Assembly: GCA_963521185.1 (NCBI GenBank)
Contig: CAUQTV010000001.1
Coordinates: 682,001-746,000 of the forward strand
Length of the DNA stretch: 64,000 bases
Source of the DNA: Enterobacter_D sp963521185
Lineage (GTDB): Bacteria; Pseudomonadota; Gammaproteobacteria; Enterobacterales; Enterobacteriaceae
Direction of reading: 5' to 3'
Below are positions 8,733-16,246 of the stretch, one piece after another. How positions within the stretch are numbered: the first letter of the stretch is position 1; every line of letters starts with the position of its first letter. A program made the position numbers and the translations under genes. The notes below the pieces were generated by a model, which was not told the DNA's origin, made no database searches, and saw only the letters and a list, made by a program, of their open reading frames with translations.

Positions 8733-10375
8733 GGCTGCTTCACCTCTTTGATCTCTTTTTCACGCGACACCCCCGCAAACGAGGCGTTGCCGAACGGGCT
8801 GAGCACCAGCCCTTTAATGTCGTAGCGATAGGCCTGTAACCGCAGCGAGGAGGCCAGCGGCAGCACCGGCAGTTCGCGGGCGAGAATGTTTTGCGCTTCG
8901 TCGTATGCATCAATGCGCGAGGCCAGCTGTTGTGACAGCAGCGCTTTTTGCAGCACGCCATCGAACTCACGATTGCACCAGTGCGCGAAATTGGTTTGCG
9001 AATCAATCGCCGCGCAGCTTAGCAGCGGGCGGAAGAAGCTGTCGGGATCGTTACTGTCCGTTGACCAGCCGGAGAGCGTAATGTCGTGGTTCATGTCCAT
9101 TAAGCGCGCTTCCTGGAAACGCCCCTCAACCGGCACGATGATCACGTTGACGCCCACCTGCGCCATGTCCGCCTGGATAAGCTCGGCGGTTTTCAGCGGG
9201 CTGGGGTTCCACGCCTGCGAAGTGGTCGGCACCCACAGACGCAGGGTCATGTTTTCCTGGCCCAGCGCTTTTAGCTGCTTACGGGCTTCGTCGGGATTGT
9301 ATTCGGTGATCTTCGCTTCGCTGTCATAGGCCCAGGAGGCACGCGGCAGAATCGACGCCGCCGTTTCCGCCGTGCCGTAATAGATGGACTGCATCAGGCG
9401 CTGATTATTAATGGCCAGCGCCAGCGCGTGACGAACCTTGGGGTTATTTAGCGGTGGCTTGTTGGTGTTAAACGCCAGATAAGCGATATTCATGCCGGGA
9501 CGCAGCGTCAGTCGCAGACGCGGATCGTCGCGCAAAATAGTGAGCTGACTGGCGGCGGGCCAGGCCAGCACGTCGCATTCGCCGGTCAACAGCTTAGACA
9601 ATCGCCCGGTGCCACCGGATCCTAAATCCACCACCACCTGCGGCATCAGCGGCGTGCCGCGCCAGAAACCGGCGTGGCGCTGCAAACGAATATACTGCCC
9701 GGCACGGTATTCGCTTAACTGGAACGGGCCGGTACCCACCGGCTGACGATCGAGTTGCTCCTGGCGATCGCGCTGGGCCAGTTTCCCCGCGTATTCAGCC
9801 GACATCACCGAGGCGTAATGGGTGGCGAGGTGCCACAGGAAGGAGGCGTCGGGGTGCTTAAGCCGGAACTCCACCGTGCGGCTGTCGATCTTGCGCACGC
9901 TGTCGACGGTGTCGGCAAATTGCAGGCTGTCGAAATAGGGGAACGCCGGACCGTTGACGTTATGCCAGGGGTGATGACGGTCGAAAATGCGCTGGAACGT
10001 GAAGATCACATCGTCGGCATTGAGTTTGCGCGTGGGGGTAAACCACGGCGTTTTTTGGAATGACACGTCGTTACGCAGGCGGAAGCGGTAGGTCGCGCCG
10101 TTGTCGAGCACTTCCCAGCTCTCCGCCAGCTCCGGTGCCAGGCGATAGGTATAGGGATCGACGTCGAGCAGGCGATCATAAAGCTGCGCGGCCAGCGTAT
10201 CGACAATCAGGCCGCTGCTGGCTTTTTGCGGGTTAAAGGTGTTGACCTGGCCGTTGACACAATAGACAAATCCACTGTCACGAATATCGGCCGTGTCGGG
10301 TAGCACAGGCGCGGCCTGTGCCAGACCGCTAAACAGGCCGGCTGTCATCAACAGAGTCGAGAAAATTAGGCGCAT
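8729..10375 (-). CDS. sapA: Periplasmic peptide-binding protein SapA
   Basis: I start this at the ATG at 10375 rather than a frame opening 14 codons upstream. This start gives MRLIFSTLLMTAGLFSGLAQA, a clean signal peptide cut after AQA, and 548 residues against 547 in E. coli SapA. It is an SBP family 5 (DppA/OppA-like) protein that binds antimicrobial peptides or related ligands in the periplasm and delivers them to SapBC. Characteristic stretches include NTFNPQKASSGLIVDTLAAQ and the YDRLLDVDPYTYRL region. It is the first gene of sapABCDF; the promoter should lie in 10376-10465. The puu cluster that follows in E. coli is not here. Confidence 0.96.
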   Translation of the reverse strand: MRLIFSTLLMTAGLFSGLAQAAPVLPDTADIRDSGFVYCVNGQVNTFNPQKASSGLIVDTLAAQLYDRLLDVDPYTYRLAPELAESWEVLDNGATYRFRLRNDVSFQKTPWFTPTRKLNADDVIFTFQRIFDRHHPWHNVNGPAFPYFDSLQFADTVDSVRKIDSRTVEFRLKHPDASFLWHLATHYASVMSAEYAGKLAQRDRQEQLDRQPVGTGPFQLSEYRAGQYIRLQRHAGFWRGTPLMPQVVVDLGSGGTGRLSKLLTGECDVLAWPAASQLTILRDDPRLRLTLRPGMNIAYLAFNTNKPPLNNPKVRHALALAINNQRLMQSIYYGTAETAASILPRASWAYDSEAKITEYNPDEARKQLKALGQENMTLRLWVPTTSQAWNPSPLKTAELIQADMAQVGVNVIIVPVEGRFQEARLMDMNHDITLSGWSTDSNDPDSFFRPLLSCAAIDSQTNFAHWCNREFDGVLQKALLSQQLASRIDAYDEAQNILARELPVLPLASSLRLQAYRYDIKGLVLSPFGNASFAGVSREKEIKEVKQP

Positions 10376-10465
10376 AATTTCTTTGGTTTTAAGACTGATC
10401 TGCAAAGTGTATCGCACTTAGGACGGCTGCGTAAAAATGTCTGCGGATAAGTGGCTTAAAAGTCA

Positions 10466-11872
10466 TCAATCAGGCGATATTCGCGTGCGAATCACGCTAA
10501 TGGCCACGGCAAGCAGCGTCGCAGCGAGGGCAACCCACAGGGCGAGACGCACGGCCAGCGCTTCCTGAAGAGCGGATTGCGCGAAAAGTGAGAGGATCAC
10601 ACCCACACACGCCGCGCCCAGGCACTGCCCAAACGTACGCATAATCGCTAATACACCCGAGGCATAGCTGCTGTTCTCCCGAGAGACATTTGCCAGCATT
10701 TCGCGATTGTTGGGGCTTTGAAAACAGCCAAAACCCAGACCACACACCAGACTGCGCAGCCCGATATCCCACATCGGTGCGTGTTCGGGCAGTATAGCGA
10801 GAAGCGCCAGACCAACGGCGAACACACACAGGCCAACCGTGGCGATGAGCGTTGACGGATAGCGGTCGGCGAGGCGTCCGGCGTGCGGGGCGGCGAACAT
10901 AATGCCCAGCGGCCACGGCGTGAACAGCAGCGCCGAGACAAGCGCGCTGTAGCCATACACGCTCTGAAAGAGAAACGGCAGCGCGATAAAGGTCATGCCC
11001 TGGCTGACAAACGACGCCAGCGAGGTCAGGGCGGCCAACGAAAAGCGGGCAGAGTTGAACATCGACAGCGGCAGCAGGGGATTTGGCGCACGTCGTTGAC
11101 GCCAGACAAAGGCCGCACCGGATACCAGAGCGACCATGCCATACAGGCTCCCGCTCATCAGTGGATGTTGATTGCCGCCATGGTGGGAAAACGCGCTGGC
11201 GGCCATGATCAATGCGCCGGGTAGCAGTGCTGATAGCACCGCGCCTGGCACATCAAAAGGGTCACGCGTACGCGAGGGGTGGGTGGGGATCACGCGCAGG
11301 GTGAGCGCCAGTGCCAGCAGGCCCAATGGAATATTGATGGCAAATAACCATTGCCAACTGAGTGTCGCCAGCAGCGTGCCACCCAGCACAGGCGCAATGG
11401 CGGTGCTGGCGGCAATCAGCAGGGCATTCAGTCCGAGAATACGCCCGAGCAGTCGATTCGGGAACACGGCGCGCAAGATTGCCGGGGCGATGCTGAGCGT
11501 TGCGGCACCGCCAATTCCCTGCACACAGCGCCAGAAGGTCAGTGTGCTGAGCGAGGTGGAGAGCGTACAACCGAGTGAGGCGAGAGTAAACAGAGTCAAG
11601 CCGAAGGCAAAAATCGTGCGAAAACCCATGCGACTGGCGAGCGCCGCAAAGATCGCCAGCGTCATGGCCGTCGCTAATAAATAACCGTTTGCCACCCACA
11701 CCGCTGACGTGGCGCTGACATCCAGTGAGCGGGCCACTTGCGGCAGGGCAATATTCACCATCGCGCCGTCCAGCACCGCCATGGTGGTGGAGGTCATCAC
11801 GGCGGCTAACGCCCAACCGCGCTCGCGGCCCTGGAGACCCTCATCGCCGGGTCTGTCTGAGAAAAGTTCCAT
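10466..11872 (-). CDS. MFS multidrug exporter, 14-TM DHA2 type
   Basis: The 468-residue protein is a major facilitator of the drug:H+ antiporter-2 (QacA/EmrB/SmvA-like) class. The first helix (WALAAVMTSTTMAVLDGAMVNIALPQVA) carries the family's LDxxxVNIALP motif, and motif A-like ASRMGFRTIFAFG follows helix 2. Motif C-like LNALLIAASTAIAPVLGGTLL is in helix 5. It is an inner-membrane exporter of unknown substrate, likely lipophilic or cationic compounds. It is transcribed away from the adjacent LysR gene, with a 139-bp shared region, the classic arrangement of a regulated efflux pump. I do not recognise an E. coli ortholog at this site. Confidence 0.85.
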   Translation of the reverse strand: MELFSDRPGDEGLQGRERGWALAAVMTSTTMAVLDGAMVNIALPQVARSLDVSATSAVWVANGYLLATAMTLAIFAALASRMGFRTIFAFGLTLFTLASLGCTLSTSLSTLTFWRCVQGIGGAATLSIAPAILRAVFPNRLLGRILGLNALLIAASTAIAPVLGGTLLATLSWQWLFAINIPLGLLALALTLRVIPTHPSRTRDPFDVPGAVLSALLPGALIMAASAFSHHGGNQHPLMSGSLYGMVALVSGAAFVWRQRRAPNPLLPLSMFNSARFSLAALTSLASFVSQGMTFIALPFLFQSVYGYSALVSALLFTPWPLGIMFAAPHAGRLADRYPSTLIATVGLCVFAVGLALLAILPEHAPMWDIGLRSLVCGLGFGCFQSPNNREMLANVSRENSSYASGVLAIMRTFGQCLGAACVGVILSLFAQSALQEALAVRLALWVALAATLLAVAISVIRTRISPD

Positions 11873-12011
11873 TAACCTAACCTGTGCGTAAAAGCGTGTA
11901 GAAGATAGTCAGGCACTATAGAGCGGCGTAAGATATGGCGGAAGACGCAGCATTTGCAGTTATAACCTGCATATAACGCCTTATCTCACGTTTGCCGAGG
12001 ATACATCGCCG
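11873..12011. promoter_or_regulatory. Divergent promoter region of exporter and LysR genes
   Basis: These 139 bases separate two divergent genes. LysR-type regulators usually bind such an interval, through T-N11-A motifs, to control the neighbour and themselves. I see AT-rich stretches but cannot assign individual boxes with confidence. Confidence 0.4.
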
Positions 12012-12917
12012 ATGACGGATCCCGATTTAAACTTGCTGATCGCACTGGATGCGCTGTTGGCGGAAGGCAGCGTTGCGGGCGCGGCGCGACGTCTGCGGTT
12101 AAGCGCCTCAGCTATGAGCCGTACCTTAAGCCGCTTGCGTACTGTCACCGGCGATCCCCTGTTGGTCCGTGCCGGGCGCACGATGGTGCTGACGCCTTAC
12201 GCGCAGGCCATTCGTGAACGTACTCAGCAAACGGTGTTTGAGGCGCTGGCGGTGCTGCGTCCGGCAGCATCGGCGCTGGATCTGGCTACCCTTACGCAGA
12301 CGTTTACGCTGCGGGCCAACGACGGCTTTGTTGAAGCTTTCGGCCCGGTGCTGATTGTCGCCGCCGCGAAACAGGCCCCGCACGTGCGTTTACGCTTTGC
12401 GCCGAAATCAGAAAAAAGCGTCAGGCCGCTGCGCGAAGGGCTGGTGGATCTTGAGATTGGCGTACTCGGTGACATGGGGCCGGAAATCCGCATCCAGACA
12501 TTATTTCGCGATCGCTTTGTGGGCGTGGTCCGTGCTGGACATCCGCTGGCTGCGCTGTCCAGGGTAAGCGTCGATGAGTATATCGCCTGCGGACACGTGG
12601 TGGCCTCCCGGCGAGGTGAGCATGCCGGGCCGGTAGACGATGCGCTTGCCGCGTTGGGCCTGACGCGCACTGTCGCTGCTGTCGTTCCCGGATTCCCGGC
12701 GGCACTGGCGGTGGCGCAGGCGTCCGATCTCGTCGCACTGGTGCCGGCGTCGTTTCTTATTCACCACGGGGGTTCAGCGCTGCACGCCTTTGAACTGCCA
12801 GTGAAAACGCCCGCTATTACCATTTCGCAAATGTGGCACCCGCGGCTGGAGGCGTCCCCTCCGCACCGCTGGTTGCGACACTTTGTGCTTGAGGTTTGCC
12901 GCCAGCAGCAACAATGA
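12012..12917 (+). CDS. LysR-family transcriptional regulator
   Basis: The 301-residue protein starts MTDPDLNLLIALDALLAEGS. Its N-terminal winged helix-turn-helix (residues about 5-64; GAARRLRLSASAMSRTLSRLR) is typical of the NodD/LeuO-like branch of LysR regulators. The rest is a substrate-binding-like effector domain (from about residue 90). A short spacer from GCCGAGGATACATCGCCG places a Shine-Dalgarno-like GAGGA before the ATG. It most likely controls the divergent exporter gene. The effector is unknown. Confidence 0.88.
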   Translation: MTDPDLNLLIALDALLAEGSVAGAARRLRLSASAMSRTLSRLRTVTGDPLLVRAGRTMVLTPYAQAIRERTQQTVFEALAVLRPAASALDLATLTQTFTLRANDGFVEAFGPVLIVAAAKQAPHVRLRFAPKSEKSVRPLREGLVDLEIGVLGDMGPEIRIQTLFRDRFVGVVRAGHPLAALSRVSVDEYIACGHVVASRRGEHAGPVDDALAALGLTRTVAAVVPGFPAALAVAQASDLVALVPASFLIHHGGSALHAFELPVKTPAITISQMWHPRLEASPPHRWLRHFVLEVCRQQQQ

Positions 12918-12983
12918 TTGGCGGCCTGGGCACATTGGCTTACTATGGCGATCTTAACGTCATTAGCATAAGGACCGCCGGAA

Positions 12984-13328
12984 ATGGCCATTATTCCTAA
13001 GAACTACGCCCGCCTGGAAGTGGATTACCGCGAGCGCGCGCTGAAAATTTACCCGTGGGTGTGCGGGCGCTGCTCCCGCGAGTTTGTCTATTCGAATCTG
13101 CGTGAGCTGACCGTTCACCATATCGATCACGATCACACCAATAACCCGCCAGATGGCAGTAACTGGGAGCTATTGTGCCTGTTTTGCCATGATAACGAGC
13201 ACTCGAAATACACCGAAGCCGACCAGTACGGCACCTCGGTTATCGCCGGTGAAGACGCGCAAAAAGATGTTGGCGAAGCGACCTATAATCCGTTCGCCAA
13301 CCTCAAATCAATGTTAAATAAAAAATAA
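12984..13328 (+). CDS. yajD: YajD family HNH nuclease
   Basis: The 114-residue product is nearly identical in pattern to E. coli YajD, starting MAIIPKNYARLEVDYRERAL. It is an HNH endonuclease-fold protein. Zinc-type cysteines are at 27 and 30 (CGRC) and at 65 and 68 (CLFC), and the catalytic motif VHHIDHDHTNNP is near residues 44-55. Its cellular role is not established. In K-12 yajD lies near tsx; here it is between the LysR gene and pspF, convergent with pspF and ending three bases from its stop, so the locus has been rearranged relative to E. coli. Confidence 0.93.
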   Translation: MAIIPKNYARLEVDYRERALKIYPWVCGRCSREFVYSNLRELTVHHIDHDHTNNPPDGSNWELLCLFCHDNEHSKYTEADQYGTSVIAGEDAQKDVGEATYNPFANLKSMLNKK

Positions 13329-13331
13329 CGT

Positions 13332-14306
13332 TTAAAGCGCATGTTTTTTTAACAGCGCCCGTAGCTGGTGATAGGTCAGGCCTAAAAGCGCTGCCGCGCG
13401 TTTTTGATTAAATTTCGCCTGGTTCAGACTGGCTTCCAGCAGCGCTTTTTCCTGTGCGTGCTGGAACGGGCGCAAATCAAGCGGCAGGGCGGGGAGCGCC
13501 GATGCCTGTGCGGACTCAACGGGTGCTGGCGACGAGCGGTGAAAAGGATCGATCACAATCTCGTTAAGCGGTATCTCGCTGCTGCCGTGGCGATAGACCG
13601 AGCGCTCAACCACGTTTTTAAGCTCGCGAATATTCCCCGGCCAGCGGTAGCCCAGCAGCGATTCACGGGCGTTTTCAGTAAAGCCCGGAAACAGCGGCAT
13701 CCCCAGCTCGCGACACATCTGAATGGCGAAATGGTCCGCCATCAACATAATGTCGCTGCGACGCTCGCGCAGCGGCGGCAGTTGCACCACGTCAAACGCC
13801 AGCCGATCGAGAAGATCCGCGCGAAAGGTGCCTTCGCGCACCATCTCCGGCAAATCGGCGTTGGTGGCGCAGACCAGCCGCACATTCACCTGTAGCGGCT
13901 GGCTGCCGCCAACGCGTTCAAGCTCCCCGTACTCAATCACCCGCAGCAGTTTCTCCTGCACCAGCATCGGGGCCGTGGCCAGCTCGTCTAAAAACAGCGT
14001 CCCGCCGTCGGCGCGTTCAAAGCGCCCCGGATGGCGTTTTTGCGCGCCGGTAAACGCGCCAGCCTCATGACCGAACAGTTCGGTATCGAGCAGGTTTTCA
14101 TTGAGCGCTGCGCAGTTGAGGGAAATAAAGGGTCCGTCCCACCGTGACGATAAAAAGTGCAGACGGTTGGCAATCAGCTCTTTACCGGTACCGCGCTCGC
14201 CCACGATCAGCACCGGTTTGTCCAGCGGTGCCAGCCGCGAAACCTGCTCAAGCACCTCGATGAAACTGTTCGCTTCGCCTAGAAGATTGTCTTTATATTC
14301 TGCCAT
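13332..14306 (-). CDS. pspF: Psp operon transcriptional activator PspF
   Basis: I start at the ATG at 14306, giving 324 residues (325 in E. coli), beginning MAEYKDNLLGEANSF. PspF is a sigma-54-dependent AAA+ activator without a sensory domain. Walker A is GERGTGKE (residues 36-43), the sigma-54-contacting GAFTGA loop is at 83-88, and the C-terminal Fis-like helix-turn-helix is in FNQKRAAALLGLTYHQLRALLKK. It activates pspA under membrane stress and is held inactive by PspA. It is divergent from pspA, and its own promoter overlaps the enhancer sites. Confidence 0.97.
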   Translation of the reverse strand: MAEYKDNLLGEANSFIEVLEQVSRLAPLDKPVLIVGERGTGKELIANRLHFLSSRWDGPFISLNCAALNENLLDTELFGHEAGAFTGAQKRHPGRFERADGGTLFLDELATAPMLVQEKLLRVIEYGELERVGGSQPLQVNVRLVCATNADLPEMVREGTFRADLLDRLAFDVVQLPPLRERRSDIMLMADHFAIQMCRELGMPLFPGFTENARESLLGYRWPGNIRELKNVVERSVYRHGSSEIPLNEIVIDPFHRSSPAPVESAQASALPALPLDLRPFQHAQEKALLEASLNQAKFNQKRAAALLGLTYHQLRALLKKHAL

Positions 14307-14315
14307 GATGAAATT

Positions 14316-14344
14316 CACCACTCGTTGGTGTGTTTCACCACTTT
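14316..14344. promoter_or_regulatory. Probable PspF enhancer sites
   Basis: Two similar elements with TTCACCAC, at 14313-14320 and 14335-14342, flank an inverted TTGGTG. They lie about 85 bases upstream of the pspA sigma-54 promoter, where PspF upstream activating sequences are found in E. coli. The position also allows PspF to repress its own gene. Confidence 0.5.
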
Positions 14345-14405
14345 AGCCTAATTGTGCGCGGCGGTAAAATTAATCATTCTCAACGTTTTCAGATAGATAA
14401 AAAGT

Positions 14406-14421
14406 TGGCACGCCAATTGTA
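14406..14421 (+). promoter_or_regulatory. Sigma-54 promoter of pspABCD
   Basis: TGGCACGCCAATTGTA matches the -24/-12 consensus (TGGCAC-N5-TTGC) with GT in place of GC at -12, as in E. coli pspA. It is 53 bases upstream of the pspA start. Transcription should begin near 14431 and requires PspF. Confidence 0.9.
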
Positions 14422-14473
14422 TTATCGTCTCAGCAGGGCATGGCCCGATAACAGAAAAGTTGAGGACTGAATT

Positions 14474-15145
14474 ATGGGTATTTTTTCTCGTTTTGCCGAC
14501 ATCGTGAACGCCAACATCAACTCCCTGCTGGAGAAAGCAGAAGATCCGCAAAAGCTGGTTCGTCTGATGATCCAGGAGATGGAAGACACGCTGGTGGAAG
14601 TGCGCTCCACCTCGGCCCGTGCGCTGGCGGAAAAGAAACAGCTCTCCCGCCGCATTGAGCAGGCCACCGCCCAGCAGAGCGAATGGCAGGAGAAAGCCGA
14701 GCTGGCGCTGCGTAAAGACAAAGACGATCTGGCACGCGCTGCGCTGATCGAAAAACAGAAGCTGACCGACATTATCGGCACGCTTGAGCATGAAATTACG
14801 CTGGTGGATGACACCCTGGCCCGCATGAAAACCGAGATTGCCGAGCTGGAAAACAAGCTCAGCGAAACCCGCGCGCGTCAGCAGGCATTAACGCTGCGTC
14901 ACCAGGCGGCCAGCTCGTCCCGCGATGTCCGTCGCCAGTTGGACAGCGGTAAACTGGATGAAGCGATGGCGCGTTTTGAGTCGTTCGAACGCCGTATCGA
15001 TCACATGGAAGCGGAAGCCGAAAGCCAGAGCTTTGGCAAGAAAAAGACGCTGGACCAGGAGTTTGCCGAGCTGCAAGCCGACGACGCCATCAGCGAGCAA
15101 ATTGCCCAGTTAAAAGCCAAAATGAAGCAGGATGAGCAGCACTAA
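14474..15145 (+). CDS. pspA: Phage shock protein A
   Basis: The 223-residue product starts MGIFSRFADIVNANINSLLE, the amphipathic membrane-binding helix of PspA. The remainder is a long charged coiled coil, as in ESCRT-III/IM30 relatives. PspA inhibits PspF in unstressed cells and, under proton-motive-force or membrane stress, moves to PspBC and the inner membrane to maintain integrity. A GAGG sequence lies 9 bases before the ATG. It is the first gene of pspABCD, driven by the sigma-54 promoter upstream. Confidence 0.98.
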   Translation: MGIFSRFADIVNANINSLLEKAEDPQKLVRLMIQEMEDTLVEVRSTSARALAEKKQLSRRIEQATAQQSEWQEKAELALRKDKDDLARAALIEKQKLTDIIGTLEHEITLVDDTLARMKTEIAELENKLSETRARQQALTLRHQAASSSRDVRRQLDSGKLDEAMARFESFERRIDHMEAEAESQSFGKKKTLDQEFAELQADDAISEQIAQLKAKMKQDEQH

Positions 15146-15210
15146 TAACAACCAATAATAATGGCAGGCGGCATCCGAACGTGCCGCCTCATCACCTGTA
15201 AGGAGTACAC

Positions 15211-15435
15211 ATGAGCGCGCTATTTCTGGCTATTCCCCTGACGCTGTTTGTTCTGTTTGTGCTGCCCATCTGGCTGTGGCTGCACTACAACAACCGCGCT
15301 TCTCGCAGCGAACTGTCCCAAAGCGAGCAGCAGCGGCTGATGCAGCTTAACGATGACGCGGCCCGCATGCGTGAGCGGATCCAGGCGCTGGAAGCGATCC
15401 TGGATGCAGAACACCCGAACTGGAGAGAACGCTAA
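15211..15435 (+). CDS. pspB: Phage shock protein B
   Basis: The 74-residue inner-membrane protein has one N-terminal membrane helix (ALFLAIPLTLFVLFVLPIWLWLHY) and a cytoplasmic coiled tail (SEQQRLMQLNDDAARMRERIQALEAIL). With PspC it senses membrane stress and recruits PspA away from PspF. AAGGAG is well placed before the ATG. The stop codon overlaps the pspC start by one base. Confidence 0.97.
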   Translation: MSALFLAIPLTLFVLFVLPIWLWLHYNNRASRSELSQSEQQRLMQLNDDAARMRERIQALEAILDAEHPNWRER

Positions 15436-15794
15436 TGGCAGGTTTGAATTTAAATAAAACACTCTGGCGTATTCCGCAGCAGGGCATGGTGAAAGGCGTC
15501 TGTGCCGGTGTCGCTCACTATTTCGATGTGCCGGTTAAACTGGTGCGATTAATCACCGTGCTGGCAATGTTCTTTGGACTCTTTTTCTTCGTGGTGGTGG
15601 CCTACATCATCATGACGTTTGTCCTCGACCCGATGCCGGAGAATCTGGCGGACGGTGAGGCGATACCGTCCAGCGGCGAATTGCTCGACGCGGTGGACGC
15701 CGAACTCGCGGCGGGGGAAAAACGCCTGCGTGAAATGGAACGTTACGTCACCTCGGACACGTTTTCATTGCGCAGCCGCTTCCGCCAGCTTTAA
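15435..15794 (+). CDS. pspC: Phage shock protein C
   Basis: The 119-residue PspC-domain protein starts MAGLNLNKTLWRIPQQGMVK. The conserved cytoplasmic segment GVCAGVAHYFDVPVKLVRLI is followed by a hydrophobic membrane stretch (VLAMFFGLFFFVVVAYIIMTFVL) and a C-terminal leucine-repeat region. PspC acts with PspB as the membrane sensor and effector. The start overlaps the end of pspB (TAATG), indicating translational coupling. Confidence 0.97.
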   Translation: MAGLNLNKTLWRIPQQGMVKGVCAGVAHYFDVPVKLVRLITVLAMFFGLFFFVVVAYIIMTFVLDPMPENLADGEAIPSSGELLDAVDAELAAGEKRLREMERYVTSDTFSLRSRFRQL

Positions 15795-15820
15795 CTGAAC
15801 GCTTATTCAAGAGGTTTACG

Positions 15821-16054
15821 ATGGCGCGTAACTGGCAACAGACAGGGCAGAAAATGAAGCCCGGGTTAACTTTCGCAGGCAAGCTGATCCTGCTTGGCGC
15901 ACTGCGCTTCGGCCCGGCAGGCGTGGCGGGGTGGGCGGTGAAATCCGTCGCCCGCCGTCCGCTGAAAATGCTGCTGGCCGTGGCGCTCGAACCGCTCCTC
16001 ACCCGCATTATGCGTAAAGCGACTGCGCGTTATCACACCCCTTCAAAACGCTAA
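15821..16054 (+). CDS. pspD: Phage shock protein D
   Basis: The 77-residue product (73 in E. coli) is a small basic peripheral inner-membrane protein. It has a central hydrophobic segment (LTFAGKLILLGALRFGPAGVAGWAVKSV) and an arginine-rich second half. Its role within the response is not clear. AGAGG lies before the ATG. It is the last psp gene here: the rhodanese gene pspE that follows in E. coli is missing, and the next gene is ycjM. Confidence 0.92.
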   Translation: MARNWQQTGQKMKPGLTFAGKLILLGALRFGPAGVAGWAVKSVARRPLKMLLAVALEPLLTRIMRKATARYHTPSKR

Positions 16055-16180
16055 ACTCACCGGTGCAGGAGGGGAACGGCCTCTTCTGCACAGGATCTTC
16101 AAATTTTGCGTTACCTCACAAATATATCATTTACTTTCTCTTGATCCCCCGTATGACGGGCGTTTCGGGGCTTCGTCGCG

Positions 16181-16209
16181 TTGACATAAAAATAAAAGCG
16201 GCGTAGTTT
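16181..16209 (+). promoter_or_regulatory. Candidate ycjM operon promoter
   Basis: A perfect -35 TTGACA (16181-16186) is followed after 17 bases by TAGTTT (16204-16209). Initiation would fall near 16216, immediately before the probable YcjW operator, a good geometry for repression. The -10 match is modest. Confidence 0.55.
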
Positions 16210-16217
16210 CCTCTCTC

Positions 16218-16232
16218 GTGGTACCGCTCCCA
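16218..16232. promoter_or_regulatory. Probable YcjW operator at ycjM
   Basis: GTGGTACCGCTCCCA contains a partial palindrome (TGGTACC then GCTCCCA) around a central CG, typical of LacI/GalR operators. The same 15 bases recur in inverse orientation at 26160-26174. It sits between the predicted transcription start and the ycjM ribosome-binding site. YcjW is known to repress this operon in E. coli. Confidence 0.7.
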
Positions 16233-16246
16233 TGAGAAAAGGTAAA

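Noticed and set aside
16069..16100. GTGCAG...CTGCAC stem after pspD as an intrinsic terminator
   Set aside because: The stem is plausible, but it is interrupted and has no T run; I could not support termination there over simple read-through.
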